Assembly: GCA_017425245.1 (NCBI GenBank)
Contig: JAFOOX010000036.1
Location: 1 to 64,000, forward strand
Direction: 5' to 3'
Origin: Gammaproteobacteria bacterium
GTDB taxonomy: Bacteria; Pseudomonadota; Gammaproteobacteria; Enterobacterales; Neiellaceae
DNA: 64,000 nt
The position numbers and the translations under genes were made by a program. Below, in pieces: positions 18,386 to 26,109 of this stretch (the stretch's first letter is position 1; each line of letters starts with the position of its first letter). Below the pieces are notes generated by a model, which was not told where the DNA came from, made no database searches, and saw nothing but the letters and a program-made list of their open reading frames with translations.

Positions 18386-19081
18386 ATGCTCAGCGTCCAC
18401 AACGTCAACCAGTTCTATGGCGAAAGCCACACCCTGTGGGACCTGAGCCTGACCATCCCCAGCGGCGGCTGCGCCTGCCTGATGGGCCGCAACGGCGTGG
18501 GCAAAACCACCCTGCTGCGCTGCGTCATGGGGCTGCAGCCGATCCGCAGCGGTGATATCCAGTTCGGCAATCAGAGCATCAACAAACTCACCACCGAAGA
18601 CCGCGCCCGCGCTGGCATCGGCTTTGTCCCTCAGGGGCGCGAGATCTTCCCGCTGCTGACGGTCGAAGAGAACCTGCAGATCGCCCTCGCCGGCCGCCGC
18701 GATGGCGCCAAGACAGTGCCAGAGAGCATCTACCAGCTATTCCCGGTGCTCAAAAGCATGCGCCACCGCCGTGGCGGCGACCTCTCCGGCGGCCAGCAGC
18801 AACAGCTGGCCATCGGCCGTGCCCTGGTGCTGGAGCCCAAACTGCTGATCCTCGATGAACCCTGCGAAGGGATTCAGCCCAATATCGTGCGCGAGATTGG
18901 CGATGTGATCCGCCGCCTCAACAGCGAGCTGGGGATCACCGTGCTGCTGGTGGAGCAGAAACTGCCCTTCGCCCGCCGCGTCGCCGACAGCTTCCATATC
19001 CTCGACAAGGGGCGGCTGGTGGCTGAAGGGGCGATTGGTGAGCTGTCTGACGACGTCGTTCAACGGTATTTGAGTGTTTAG
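18386..19081 (+). CDS. urtE: Urea ABC transporter, ATPase UrtE
   Basis: This is a second ABC ATPase of LivF type, 231 residues from ATG 18386, one base after the urtD stop. Walker A is GRNGVGKTT, the signature LSGGQQQQLAIGRAL, and Walker B LLILDEPCEGIQP. The EGIQP sequence is characteristic of UrtE. It closes the urea operon. A 7-bp hairpin (GTGCAGG/CCTGCAC, 19081-19098) directly follows but has only a three-T run, so the terminator is weak. Repeat copy 4 begins shortly after. Confidence 0.95.
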   Translation: MLSVHNVNQFYGESHTLWDLSLTIPSGGCACLMGRNGVGKTTLLRCVMGLQPIRSGDIQFGNQSINKLTTEDRARAGIGFVPQGREIFPLLTVEENLQIALAGRRDGAKTVPESIYQLFPVLKSMRHRRGGDLSGGQQQQLAIGRALVLEPKLLILDEPCEGIQPNIVREIGDVIRRLNSELGITVLLVEQKLPFARRVADSFHILDKGRLVAEGAIGELSDDVVQRYLSV

Positions 19082-19121
19082 TGCAGGGAGGCCTGCACCT
19101 TTGCCGCTGCGGGGCGGCCAG

Positions 19122-19148
19122 CCGTTCGCCCTGAGCCTGTCGAAGGGC
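19122..19148 (+). repeat. REP-type palindrome
   Basis: TTCGCCCTGAGCCTGTCGAA followed by GGGC forms a short stem (GCCCT/AGGGC). The same sequence recurs at 51023, 51450, 51590 and, inverted, at 54489. It is a REP sequence common in proteobacteria and a likely substrate of RAYT proteins such as the one at 1-258. Confidence 0.85.
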
Positions 19149-19169
19149 GGCACATTGACCTGAATGGCT

Positions 19170-19517
19170 GAACAAGATCCGCCGCTGCGCGGCGGCAGAT
19201 GCCAACTGCGTTGGCGATGCGGGAATGCGGCTGCGCCGCACGGCGTTAAGACAAATCGCTGTGGCGATTTGGGTAAGAGCGCCGACTGGCCGGCGCTGGC
19301 CAGGTAAGGGCCGGACCCGCCCGGCCCTTACCAATCCCGGCGGCCCCCAAGCCCACCACCATCCAGATCTGGCTGATGTTCTGCCGGCCTACGGGGTCGC
19401 CACAATGTGCCCTCCATGGCCCATAGTGGCTCTCGGCAACGTCCTGTTGCCTCGCCCCCTACGCCCGACTGGCCGTGGGTTGACTGGCGTGGGTGCGGGT
19501 GGTGGGCAAGGGGGGAG
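19170..19517 (-). repeat. Structured modular repeat, copy 4
   Basis: On the minus strand it begins near 19517 with CCCCTTGCCCACCACCCGC, as copy 1 does. The alpha core has GGCAAC-AGGAC-GTTGCC, then GCCAC/GTGGC enclosing a GGCCATGGA loop. P4 is the GGTAAGGGCCGG-GCGGGT type. The tail holds an AAATCGC-CACA-GCGATTT hairpin and GCGGC hairpins. It fills the gap between the urea operon and the integron cassettes; the attC at 19566 lies 50 bp beyond its 5' end. Confidence 0.88.
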
Positions 19518-19565
19518 AATGCGGCGCCGACTCAGGTCGTCAGGTCAGCTTCCCTGATCTCGGCG

Positions 19566-19643
19566 GCCTAACGCCCGGCTCTCGCGCCGGTTTGGAGCCG
19601 CGAAGCGGCGGAAAATCGGTCGCTGTGCAGCCGATTGTTAGAA
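19566..19643 (-). other. Integron attC site of the ATPase cassette
   Basis: On the minus strand the site runs TCTAACAAT-CGGCT ... AGCCG-GGCGTTAGGC. It has imperfect inverted R boxes (CTAAC/GTTAG), paired L boxes (CGGCT/AGCCG) with the unpaired AAT versus GGC spacers typical of attC, and a central hairpin region. The 3' box GTTAGGC matches the consensus GTTRRRY. It starts 6 bp after the stop of the gene at 19650-21092 and is oriented with it. Confidence 0.85.
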
Positions 19644-19649
19644 GTAACC

Positions 19650-21092
19650 TCAACTGGTGCTTAATTCCAGCTCGTTGAATATTTGCATTGGATCTTCGGG
19701 TTGCAACGCCCAGCGATAAGCAGGGTGAACCTCCCAGTCATAGCCGAATTCGGTAAACTTATTTGATAAGTACCGATTCTCCTCGAAATATTTTCGATCA
19801 ATGCCTGCGGGAGTTTGTTTGCGGGCGGTAATAAAATTAATTTTATAAAGAAATGCAGCCAGCTCTTTAGTTTCAACTTGATTTCCATTAGCCCAACGAA
19901 ACTTTCCTTGCTCCTCAATCATCTTAAGCTTTCTCAGAAGTTGATCTGTGCTGTATACATAACCCTGAGATGCTTTTCTTTGTATTTTTGAAGGGCGCAT
20001 ACCAAGTATCAGTTTTTCTACACCAGGCAGTTCCGAACGATATTCATTAATGGTATCTTGAAGCCGTCCCTGCGAATACTCTTCAAAAATCGACTCCAAG
20101 TTGTCAGTGGATATTTTATCTGAATCGTTAGAATGCGCTTTTCTTCCTGCCAAAGTTAGAAGTTTAACCAAATCTCGCGGCCGCTTTCTAATTAGTGACA
20201 TTAGAACCCTATACATAGGCGCATTACTCCAATGCCCTTTTCCAGTGAATCTTTCCTCAATCACGGGAGTTAGATATTTCATCAACTCGGATTGATGCTT
20301 CTTTAGAAGCTCACCCTCATCAATCAGTCTTCCAAAATAACTCTCTACTCTTTTAACAAGAAGAACCAATATTTCATGGTTAGTCCATGAATACCAGATT
20401 ACCGAACTTTCTGTTTTGTCAGTCGATTCATCAGAAGTCCGAGCCAAATAATAAACATCTGATCGCAAACTAATTCTAAAAAATATCCCTCTATTTTCGG
20501 TAGAAATATCCCGTACGGCGTTAAGGAGTGCTGATATTCTCAGAATGTCGTGCTTTCTCCCTTGCCACCCTCGGTCCAAATCATCTATGTACACTGAAAT
20601 ATTTTTGCTCTTGAGAAAGTCCCTCAGCACAGCTTCTTTAGATGCAGTTAGGCTAAGCTTATCGTCAAGCTTTAATGTTGAAGCAAGAAAATCTAAGGCA
20701 GCACCACCGTATTGGTTCAATTTACCTCGCCAGCCATCAAATAACATGCCGAATGAAGTCAACGCTTTTTTTGCGATAATTTCGTTAATGCCTGTCTTCC
20801 AGTCCCTGATAAGCCTTAGAAAATCATCCGTTTCTTCGCCAATGCCAATAATGTCATCAGGCTTAATCAAAAGCGTGAGCCTATTGTTTTCTGCCTCCTC
20901 ATCAATTGCGACCTGAAAAAGAGCTGACTTCCCAATCCCCTTGTGTCCCACGAGTATTCGTAATGGCAGATCATTTACAACCTGCTTATAGGCCTTACTC
21001 TTAAAGTAATACTCTTTAAGCCTTGTGGGATCTTCATCTTCAGCAGCCTCATGGCCAAATAGTTTTTGCAGTTCGTATTCACTAAAATCCAT
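19650..21092 (-). CDS. P-loop ATPase, Sll1717-like, in an integron cassette
   Basis: This 480-residue protein has Walker A GHKGIGKS (49-56) and Walker B SVYIDDLDR (166-174). It is followed by a STAND/KAP-like helical region with charged motifs such as IRKRPRDLVKLL. Its N-terminus (FSEYELQKLFGHEAAEDEDP) fits the Sll1717-type P-loop ATPases often found in defence islands. The actual function is unknown. The gene is strikingly AT-rich beside its GC-rich neighbours and uses A/T-ending codons, a sign of transfer. It is bounded by attC sites at 19566 and 21128, so it is a gene cassette, not part of the urea region. No promoter was found within the cassette. Confidence 0.82.
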   Translation of the reverse strand: MDFSEYELQKLFGHEAAEDEDPTRLKEYYFKSKAYKQVVNDLPLRILVGHKGIGKSALFQVAIDEEAENNRLTLLIKPDDIIGIGEETDDFLRLIRDWKTGINEIIAKKALTSFGMLFDGWRGKLNQYGGAALDFLASTLKLDDKLSLTASKEAVLRDFLKSKNISVYIDDLDRGWQGRKHDILRISALLNAVRDISTENRGIFFRISLRSDVYYLARTSDESTDKTESSVIWYSWTNHEILVLLVKRVESYFGRLIDEGELLKKHQSELMKYLTPVIEERFTGKGHWSNAPMYRVLMSLIRKRPRDLVKLLTLAGRKAHSNDSDKISTDNLESIFEEYSQGRLQDTINEYRSELPGVEKLILGMRPSKIQRKASQGYVYSTDQLLRKLKMIEEQGKFRWANGNQVETKELAAFLYKINFITARKQTPAGIDRKYFEENRYLSNKFTEFGYDWEVHPAYRWALQPEDPMQIFNELELSTS

Positions 21093-21127
21093 ATCTCATA
21101 CTCTTCAAAGGTACTGAGTTCAAAGGC

Positions 21128-21188
21128 TTCTAACGCCCGCGTCATAAGCGCGAGATTACGAGCGTCCTAATTGACGCGATTGTTAGCA
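21128..21188 (-). other. Integron attC site of the KAP NTPase cassette
   Basis: On the minus strand it reads GCTAACAAT-CGCGTCA ... TGACGCG-GGCGTTAGAAGC. The CTAAC/GTTAG boxes are inverted and the CGCGTCA/TGACGCG arms pair perfectly over seven bases. The AAT/GGC asymmetry equals that of the site at 19566. Only 2-3 bp separate it from the stop of the NTPase gene at 21191, the usual compact cassette arrangement. Confidence 0.87.
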
Positions 21189-21190
21189 GT

Positions 21191-22591
21191 TCACGCCTCA
21201 AATCTAGAAGCGATTTCAATTTTCTTTAGTAAGTAACCCAAAGAACCAATGCCGCCGTTCCAGTCAAAATCATTGATAATTTCCAATATTCTTTGAGCTC
21301 GTTGTTTTTCTTCTTTGCTTGAGGAATCGGAACCTATTACTTCTTGATATTTATTCGATATTTCATCGTAACTATGGCTGTGTGATTTGCAAGTAACGAT
21401 ATATGCCTCTAGCGCTGTGCCATAATTAGTCAAAAGCAAATCTGTGGCGCCAGGTTGTGTCATAAACCTTTCCAGCAGTTCAAATACATTGATCTCATCA
21501 GAAATCAATTCCTTGTACAAGTCTGGCAATTTGACTTTCAATACAATGAGGAAGCAAAGAAAAAGGGGGAACAGCTTATAGTTTTCAGGTGTTGTTCTGA
21601 TGGAAAGACTAAGAAGTGAACAGCAGTGCTCTTGCTCACGTAGCGTTAAGCTATACAGCTCAAAAAGCTCCGAGAACATCTTTAAAGACTGCTCGCCTTC
21701 GTACTGAACTCCTCCTGCATTCTTCTTTGAAAAATACTCATTAAACGAATATTTCTTGAACAAGGCTTTTACAAAAACCCCTTTGTCCGGAGGAGGGAGA
21801 ATATAATCAAAGTCCATAAATCTTCGCAAGTAGCCGTTTACATTCAGCCCTTCACCATAAATTGCTCTGATAGATGAGCCCAGTTGCTTTTTGTCCGCAC
21901 CAAGAACAAAGACAATGTTGTCTACGTTAAAGAAGTGTTTTGCTTTTTCCAGAATCTCAATTGCAAAGTTTGGCCTGCAGCGATCAAGTTCATCGATAAT
22001 AAAAACCAGTGGTTTAGGGTTGTCTGGGTCGGTTGTACTACTTGCTAGCTGGGATATGGCCTTCCGAAATGACTTTATAGACTTCTTGGAGTTTTCGTAC
22101 CTCTCTATCTGTTCTTTTGCTATCGACTCGGCGAGCCCTGCAAGAGCCTGTTCAGTAACCTTATCGAGATCCAGTGCGCCAGCCGTTGCAATCTTTGCAG
22201 CAACGGGAACTGAGCGTTTTAAAAGTGCAATACCGATATCTTTAGTTTTACCAAGGTATTCTCTAGCTTTCGACTCATCACCGGTTTTTGATAGTTCAGT
22301 TATCGATGCACTTATCTCCCCGATAAGGCATACAAGAGCATCATCAGAAAAATCACTTTCCCAAGCATTGAAGTAGATCGTTGGTACATCGTTATTCTTC
22401 AAATGCTGTTCCCACATCCTAAGGAAAGTGGTTTTTCCTTGTCCCCAAGGAGCATCAATGCAAACAACTACCGAGTCATTTGCAGACAAGACGAACGCTG
22501 TTAAGGCCTCTCCAGTCTCCTTGCGACTCAATGCGTCATTTTTATATGGGTCGTCTTTATTAATTTCAATTTCACGACTTTTTAGTATCAC
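21191..22591 (-). CDS. KAP-family P-loop NTPase in an integron cassette
   Basis: This 466-residue KAP NTPase has Walker A APWGQGKTTF (47-56), Walker B PLVFIIDELDRCRP (194-207), and the family's helical insert between them, including hydrophobic VPVAAKIATAGAL (128-140). KAP proteins are often membrane-linked and occur in antiphage systems, which fits a cassette origin, but this one's function is unknown. GTG 22591 is chosen because GGGAAGAG lies just upstream and the frame beyond it runs through integron-site sequence. AT-rich composition sets it apart from its surroundings. It precedes the second NTPase cassette in the same orientation, so one upstream promoter could serve both. Confidence 0.85.
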   Translation of the reverse strand: MILKSREIEINKDDPYKNDALSRKETGEALTAFVLSANDSVVVCIDAPWGQGKTTFLRMWEQHLKNNDVPTIYFNAWESDFSDDALVCLIGEISASITELSKTGDESKAREYLGKTKDIGIALLKRSVPVAAKIATAGALDLDKVTEQALAGLAESIAKEQIERYENSKKSIKSFRKAISQLASSTTDPDNPKPLVFIIDELDRCRPNFAIEILEKAKHFFNVDNIVFVLGADKKQLGSSIRAIYGEGLNVNGYLRRFMDFDYILPPPDKGVFVKALFKKYSFNEYFSKKNAGGVQYEGEQSLKMFSELFELYSLTLREQEHCCSLLSLSIRTTPENYKLFPLFLCFLIVLKVKLPDLYKELISDEINVFELLERFMTQPGATDLLLTNYGTALEAYIVTCKSHSHSYDEISNKYQEVIGSDSSSKEEKQRAQRILEIINDFDWNGGIGSLGYLLKKIEIASRFEA

Positions 22592-22751
22592 TCGGCTCTT
22601 CCCTTTTACTGCTAACGTTGCCGCCAGCGGCCCGATTGAGTGAAGCCTTTTGGGGTAAAGTGCGAAGCCCCCCAAAAGGCGGAACGAGTGAAGGTCCAGC
22701 GCATGAGCGAAGCAATGCCTAGGACACGCACTCGATACCACGAAAATCAAG

Positions 22752-23115
22752 CCTACCTTATAAGTTTTTCAACAAAATGTGAACACGAGCCAAATCCGGG
22801 CGGCTACTCAATCTGCCACCCCGATTGAGCAGCGGCGAAACCACACCGCAGCAGGCCACGGCATCGGGGCTGGTGGTGGGTCGAGGTGACAGGAAGTCAC
22901 CGAGAGCGAGCCCGGCACAGGGAAGTGCCGTCGAGCGGCACGCCAGCAGCACCGGAACAGGCCATAGGTATCAATAACGCTGCTCTACCGGGCCGGCTGG
23001 TGGTGCAGGAGGAGGGTCCGGCTACCCTCCTCCTGCTCGTCGCGCGGGCGCGAAAGCCCGCATCCGGGCGGCGCAGCCGCAATCTGCCGCGCCGCAGGCG
23101 CATGTCGCCAGTCCT
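22752..23115 (+). repeat. Structured modular repeat, copy 5
   Basis: The left end is CCTACCTTATAAG. The gamma core pairs perfectly (GGTGAC-AGGAA-GTCACC) and continues into CGGCAC-AGGGAA-GTGCCG. P4 is the GCAGGAGGAGGGT type near 23003-23035, as in copy 3. P5 is GCGGGC-GCGAAA-GCCCGC. No gene is visible from the KAP start to 23893. Confidence 0.87.
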
Positions 23116-23184
23116 TACCCGGCCAGCGCCGGCCGGTCGGCGCTCTTATCAATTCGCCACGCGATTTGTCTTAGCTGCGGCGCA

Positions 23185-23515
23185 GCCGCAATCCCCCTAC
23201 CCGTTTGAGCAGCGGCGAAACCACACCACAGCAGGCCACGGCATCGGGGCTGGTGGTGGGTCGAGGGGACAGGAGGTCACCGAGAGCGAGCCCGGCACAT
23301 GGATGTGCCGTCGAGCGGCCCAGCAGCAGCACCGGAACAGGCCACAAATCTGGATAGCGCTGCTCTACCGGGCCGCCGGGATTGGTAAGGGCCGGGCGGG
23401 TCCGGCCCTTGCCCGGCCTGCGCCGGCCGGTCGGCGCTCTTATCAAATCGCCAAGCGATTTGTCTTAGCTGCGGCGCAGCCGCAATCTGCCGCCACGCAG
23501 TGGCATCCGGCGGCG
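23185..23515 (+). repeat. Structured modular repeat, copy 6
   Basis: It lacks the CCTACCTTATAAG end and starts with the CCGTTTGAGCAGCGGCG module. The gamma core has one stem mismatch (GGGGAC-AGGAG-GTCACC) and a CACATGGATGTG hairpin. P4 is the GGTAAGGGCCGG-GCGGGT type and the tail has AAATCGC-CAA-GCGATTT. It follows copy 5 in the same direction after a 70-bp linker. Confidence 0.85.
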
Positions 23516-23524
23516 CAGCCGCAA

Positions 23525-23630
23525 TCCCCAACCCATTTGAGCAGCGGCGAAACCACACCGCAGCGGGCCACGGCATCGGGGCTGGCCGTGGGTTGGCTAG
23601 CGTGAGTGCGGGTGGTGAGCAAGCGGTGGG
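23525..23630. repeat. Chimeric repeat fragment (6b)
   Basis: The first half (23525-23585) is the plus-oriented GTTTGAGCAGCGGCG module. At 23586 it switches to CCGTGGGTTGGC and the rest of the inner end of a minus-oriented copy, like 1465-1505 and 19473-19512. The core and P4 are missing. It looks like a recombination junction between two copies. From about 23631 to 23893 I see only unassigned sequence with no convincing gene. Confidence 0.75.
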
Positions 23631-23893
23631 GAATCTATGCAACCTTGCAGGACCTAATCAGTTGCTTGGTGTCAGCTGATGCCTGCACGCCAACGAGCAT
23701 TCCCCGGTCCTGAAACTGCTGCAACCCAACGACTGAATCAGCGAAGACCAGCCTCCGTTCCGATGGATCTTGAAGACTACTCGCATTCTTAAGCGGCCAA
23801 CGCGGGGTAGACTGCACCCGTGGTCTTGGGATGGCTGTTCTTGGAAGGTGGATCGCGCTAAGGTTGAACTGATGACGTCCGGAGGAAAAGCTA

Positions 23894-24106
23894 ATGTCGG
23901 CTAAGGGAATTCGCCCCATCGTCAGCGAGTACCACCTGTTGTGGGAAGCGCTTAAATATTATGAGGAGCGGCTAGAAAAGCTCTCCGCCATGGAAACGGA
24001 TGAAGACCGGCAACTTACCTATGACGAGAAGCTGCAAGATCTTGAAGGAATGCTCAAGGCACTAAAGATTGCAGCCCAAGAAGATTACCAGCTCGATTTG
24101 AGCTGA
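23894..24106 (+). CDS. Small hypothetical protein, helical and acidic
   Basis: The 70-residue product begins MSAKGIRPIVSEYHLLWEAL and is almost entirely charged amphipathic helix, with heptad-like leucines in ALKYYEERLEKL. It has a strong ribosome-binding site (GGAGGAAAAG) and is followed 28 bp later by a Rho-independent terminator, so a real transcription unit is likely. I do not recognise a family. It could be a small antitoxin- or adaptor-like protein, but nothing beyond size and helicity supports that. Confidence 0.6.
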   Translation: MSAKGIRPIVSEYHLLWEALKYYEERLEKLSAMETDEDRQLTYDEKLQDLEGMLKALKIAAQEDYQLDLS

Positions 24107-24133
24107 GACCGGCCTCGTCAGTGCTCACGCTAC

Positions 24134-24155
24134 AAGCCCACGAATGTGGGCTTTT
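24134..24155 (+). terminator. Rho-independent terminator
   Basis: AGCCCAC-GAAT-GTGGGCT is a perfect 7-bp stem followed by TTTTC. It lies 28 bp after the stop of the 70-residue gene. Confidence 0.85.
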
Positions 24156-24243
24156 CACTCGATGATTTGGTAATAGGCATGATGTCGCGCTATATGTTTG
24201 CTGGTGAAGCAACGCCTTGATATCTTGGCAAGCTGGAGATTTT

Positions 24244-24465
24244 ATGAGAACCATTGACATTGAAGATGCAGGAGCAGTATTAAAGGAAATGCTGGTAAAC
24301 CCTGATCCTGTTGATGAGGATATTGTCATCAACGCCGGCAACGGAAAGGTTCTTGGTATCATTATTTCCGAGCAGGCCTATGCATTCTTTCTAAAAAAGG
24401 TAGAAAGCGAAGAGGACCGCAGTGATGCGGCCACCATCGAAGAATTTCACCGAACCAAGGTTTGA
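24244..24465 (+). CDS. Phd/YefM-like antitoxin-type small protein, no toxin partner seen
   Basis: The 73-residue product is MRTIDIEDAGAVLKEMLVNP followed by a strand segment. VINAGNGKVLGIIISEQAYA resembles the strand-helix that Phd/YefM antitoxins use to dimerise (the 'g-vvavlis-eay' pattern). Family members repress their own operon and neutralise a downstream toxin, but no toxin follows here; the next gene is on the other strand. GGAG at 24234 supports ATG 24244 over the in-frame ATG 24217. It may be an orphan antitoxin. The assignment rests on a weak motif. Confidence 0.5.
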   Translation: MRTIDIEDAGAVLKEMLVNPDPVDEDIVINAGNGKVLGIIISEQAYAFFLKKVESEEDRSDAATIEEFHRTKV

Positions 24466-24504
24466 ACGCAGACCACACAGCTAACTAAGCACCGCCTGGA
24501 CCCG

Positions 24505-24849
24505 CTAGCCCTGTTGACCAAGGGCCGGGAATGCGGATTGGATGTAGTAGTAGGTCTTTTCATAAATGCCGAGCATGACATCGTCATAGGCATGTTCATG
24601 GGCAGGATCGTAGTTGTCGTCGCTGTCATCAATGAAGGGGTAGCGCAGTTCTGCTCGCTGCATCTCGATGTCAGCGAGCACCAGGAGATTGCGGGCATCC
24701 TGTTCAGTGAGAAGCAGGTATTCGTTGGAGCCGGGCTGATGATCGGAGAACAATGGTTGTAGCGCGACATAGCCCTCGCTGCGCACCACCTCACTCAACA
24801 TGTCGATCAATTCGGCCGGCAGCAATACCTGCTTCTTTTTCATACTCAT
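24505..24849 (-). CDS. Hypothetical protein, third gene of the DUF2778 operon
   Basis: This 114-residue acidic cytoplasmic protein begins MSMKKKQVLLPAELIDMLSE and has no signal peptide or membrane segment. An aromatic stretch, YEKTYYYIQSAF, lies near the end. It starts 14 bp after the stop of the membrane-protein gene and is transcribed with it and the transpeptidase-like gene. I do not recognise a family. Co-transcription with a candidate effector-immunity pair makes a second immunity or regulatory role conceivable, but this is only positional inference. Confidence 0.6.
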   Translation of the reverse strand: MSMKKKQVLLPAELIDMLSEVVRSEGYVALQPLFSDHQPGSNEYLLLTEQDARNLLVLADIEMQRAELRYPFIDDSDDNYDPAHEHAYDDVMLGIYEKTYYYIQSAFPALGQQG

Positions 24850-24863
24850 GCTACCCCATTCTC

Positions 24864-25211
24864 TTACATCTTGTTGTGCCGCCGTCTGATCATCGCAACC
24901 AACAGCGGCACAAGAGTCACCGCACCGGCAGCGCTGAAGCCACTGAACAGATAGCCCATGCCTAGCTCAGCAATCACGGCCGAGCGCATCGCAGGGTCGA
25001 GCACTATGTCCAGCATCCCCCATCCAAGTACGACCGTTACCAGCAGGCCAACCACCCATAAAGCGGGGCGCCACCAGGTCAACGCTGAGCACACTGCAAT
25101 GGCGACAATGGCAACCAACCATTGATCGCCGTAACCGGGTAGCTTGTCCGCTACTTCGGCCATCACCGGCAACGACGCTCCAGCCAGCATCAACAGCAAT
25201 AAGAATCTCAT
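24864..25211 (-). CDS. Small membrane protein, candidate immunity partner of the DUF2778 protein
   Basis: The 115-residue product has a signal peptide (MRFLLLLMLAGASLPVMAEV, cleaved near Ala18) and then three hydrophobic segments (about 30-45, 48-66 and 85-108), ending in a basic RRRHNKM tail. The start codon directly follows the stop of the transpeptidase-like gene with no gap, implying coupled synthesis. Peptidoglycan-targeting effectors of this kind are usually paired with an envelope-located immunity protein, and location and linkage fit. No sequence similarity to a known immunity protein is claimed. Confidence 0.6.
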   Translation of the reverse strand: MRFLLLLMLAGASLPVMAEVADKLPGYGDQWLVAIVAIAVCSALTWWRPALWVVGLLVTVVLGWGMLDIVLDPAMRSAVIAELGMGYLFSGFSAAGAVTLVPLLVAMIRRRHNKM

Positions 25212-25649
25212 TTAACCGGTAACCTCGACGGCAATAGTTATAGGGCTGCCCTTGATTGCAGCAAGCAATTTATCAGTCTGCCTGTTGCCCAACACGCCGC
25301 CACCAATATCAATACAACCTGCGGAGCCATCCATCCCGCCACCATGGATAAAAAAGCCGTCTCTGCCAAAGGTGTTAGTGCCTGCCGCTGGGTGCAGCCT
25401 AATTCGCCAATCGCCCCAATCACCTTGTGCGCGTCTGATCACATCACCGGCAAGAATAGGGTCACTTAGTTCTTTAGGATCGATGTAATAGAATCCCACC
25501 GGAATTGGCCCCTGATTAGCGGTGACCATACATGAAACCGATGGATTATTCATGCAGCCATCACGACCGCTGGTCGCTCGCATAGACACAGAATAAGCCG
25601 GGGTCGCAAACGACAGCACCTTCCGACTAATGCTGAATGCAATCCTCAT
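25212..25649 (-). CDS. DUF2778 / Tlde1-like L,D-transpeptidase-fold protein, putative effector
   Basis: This 145-residue protein has the DUF2778 pattern. NQGPIPVGFYYIDP precedes the catalytic segment FFIHGGGMDGSAGCIDIGG, with His and Cys arranged as H-x(7)-S-x-G-C in L,D-transpeptidase-like enzymes. Known members (Tlde1) are type VI secretion effectors that cut or exchange peptidoglycan stem peptides in rival cells. There is no obvious Sec signal. GGAGGTGAT six bases before ATG 25649 is a strong ribosome-binding site. No secretion genes are in the window, so delivery is unknown. It heads a three-gene operon with a candidate immunity gene. A housekeeping role is less likely, given the family and setting. 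Confidence 0.78.
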   Translation of the reverse strand: MRIAFSISRKVLSFATPAYSVSMRATSGRDGCMNNPSVSCMVTANQGPIPVGFYYIDPKELSDPILAGDVIRRAQGDWGDWRIRLHPAAGTNTFGRDGFFIHGGGMDGSAGCIDIGGGVLGNRQTDKLLAAIKGSPITIAVEVTG

Positions 25650-25750
25650 ATCACCTCCATGTTAAGAATATGCACGTCATGTGCACCAACGATAGCAAGA
25701 ACAGAGAATATCTACCTAAGCGTCAATGGCACGCAATCGTGCCGTTGCGT

Positions 25751-26033
25751 TCATCTTGTCTTGTAAATGCGTTTAAAATTGACCCTGTTTTTGAAAATTC
25801 GATGACAAAGCACACCACCAGCGATAAAACCACCGATGCCAACCACCCATCCCATAAAGGACAAGACATCAGGCATGATTGCCGTCGTTTTAAACCCAAC
25901 AAAACCAGCTATTGCGATAAGAACGACGTAAAGCGCGGGCGGGCAGCCATACTCAATTTCAGCCTGACAACCGCGACAGACTTTCGCTCCGTGCGGTACC
26001 TGTTCACGACAATGTGGGCAGTTTATCCCTCAT
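25751..26033 (-). pseudogene. Zinc-ribbon membrane protein gene with a 5' frameshift
   Basis: A 91-codon minus-strand frame (26026 to 25751) encodes NCPHCREQVPHGAKVCRGCQ, a double-CxxC zinc ribbon. Two hydrophobic helices follow (LYVVLIAIAGFVGF and VLSFMGWVVGIGGFIAGGVL), then a basic tail ending in TGA. No ATG, GTG or TTG opens this frame. An ATG at 26033-26031 is one base out of frame (ATGAGGGATAAAC); dropping one G would give M-R-I-N-C-P-H-C. It is therefore either a fresh single-base frameshift, a sequencing error, or an ATA start. Its order before the DUF2778 gene on the same strand suggests it once headed or preceded that operon. Confidence 0.7.
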
Positions 26034-26109
26034 ATTCGCGTCCCTTCTAAAGTCTAACCAGACTTATACAAATCCATGTGCGCCCACCGTGGATGGACGC
26101 TAACAGAGC

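Noticed and set aside
22886-23605. A 239-codon open frame across repeat copies 5 and 6
   Set aside because: It reads through structured repeats, has internal repetition (NPEEQ-free, Arg/Pro-rich) and no ribosome-binding site.
23635-23919. A 94-codon minus-strand frame overlapping the 70-residue gene start
   Set aside because: No ribosome-binding site, overlaps a better gene on the other strand, and shows no recognisable domain; a gene remnant cannot be excluded.
26043-26108. Possible attC: two TAAC boxes near 26053 and 26100
   Set aside because: The boxes are direct, not inverted, and no L-box pairing is present.
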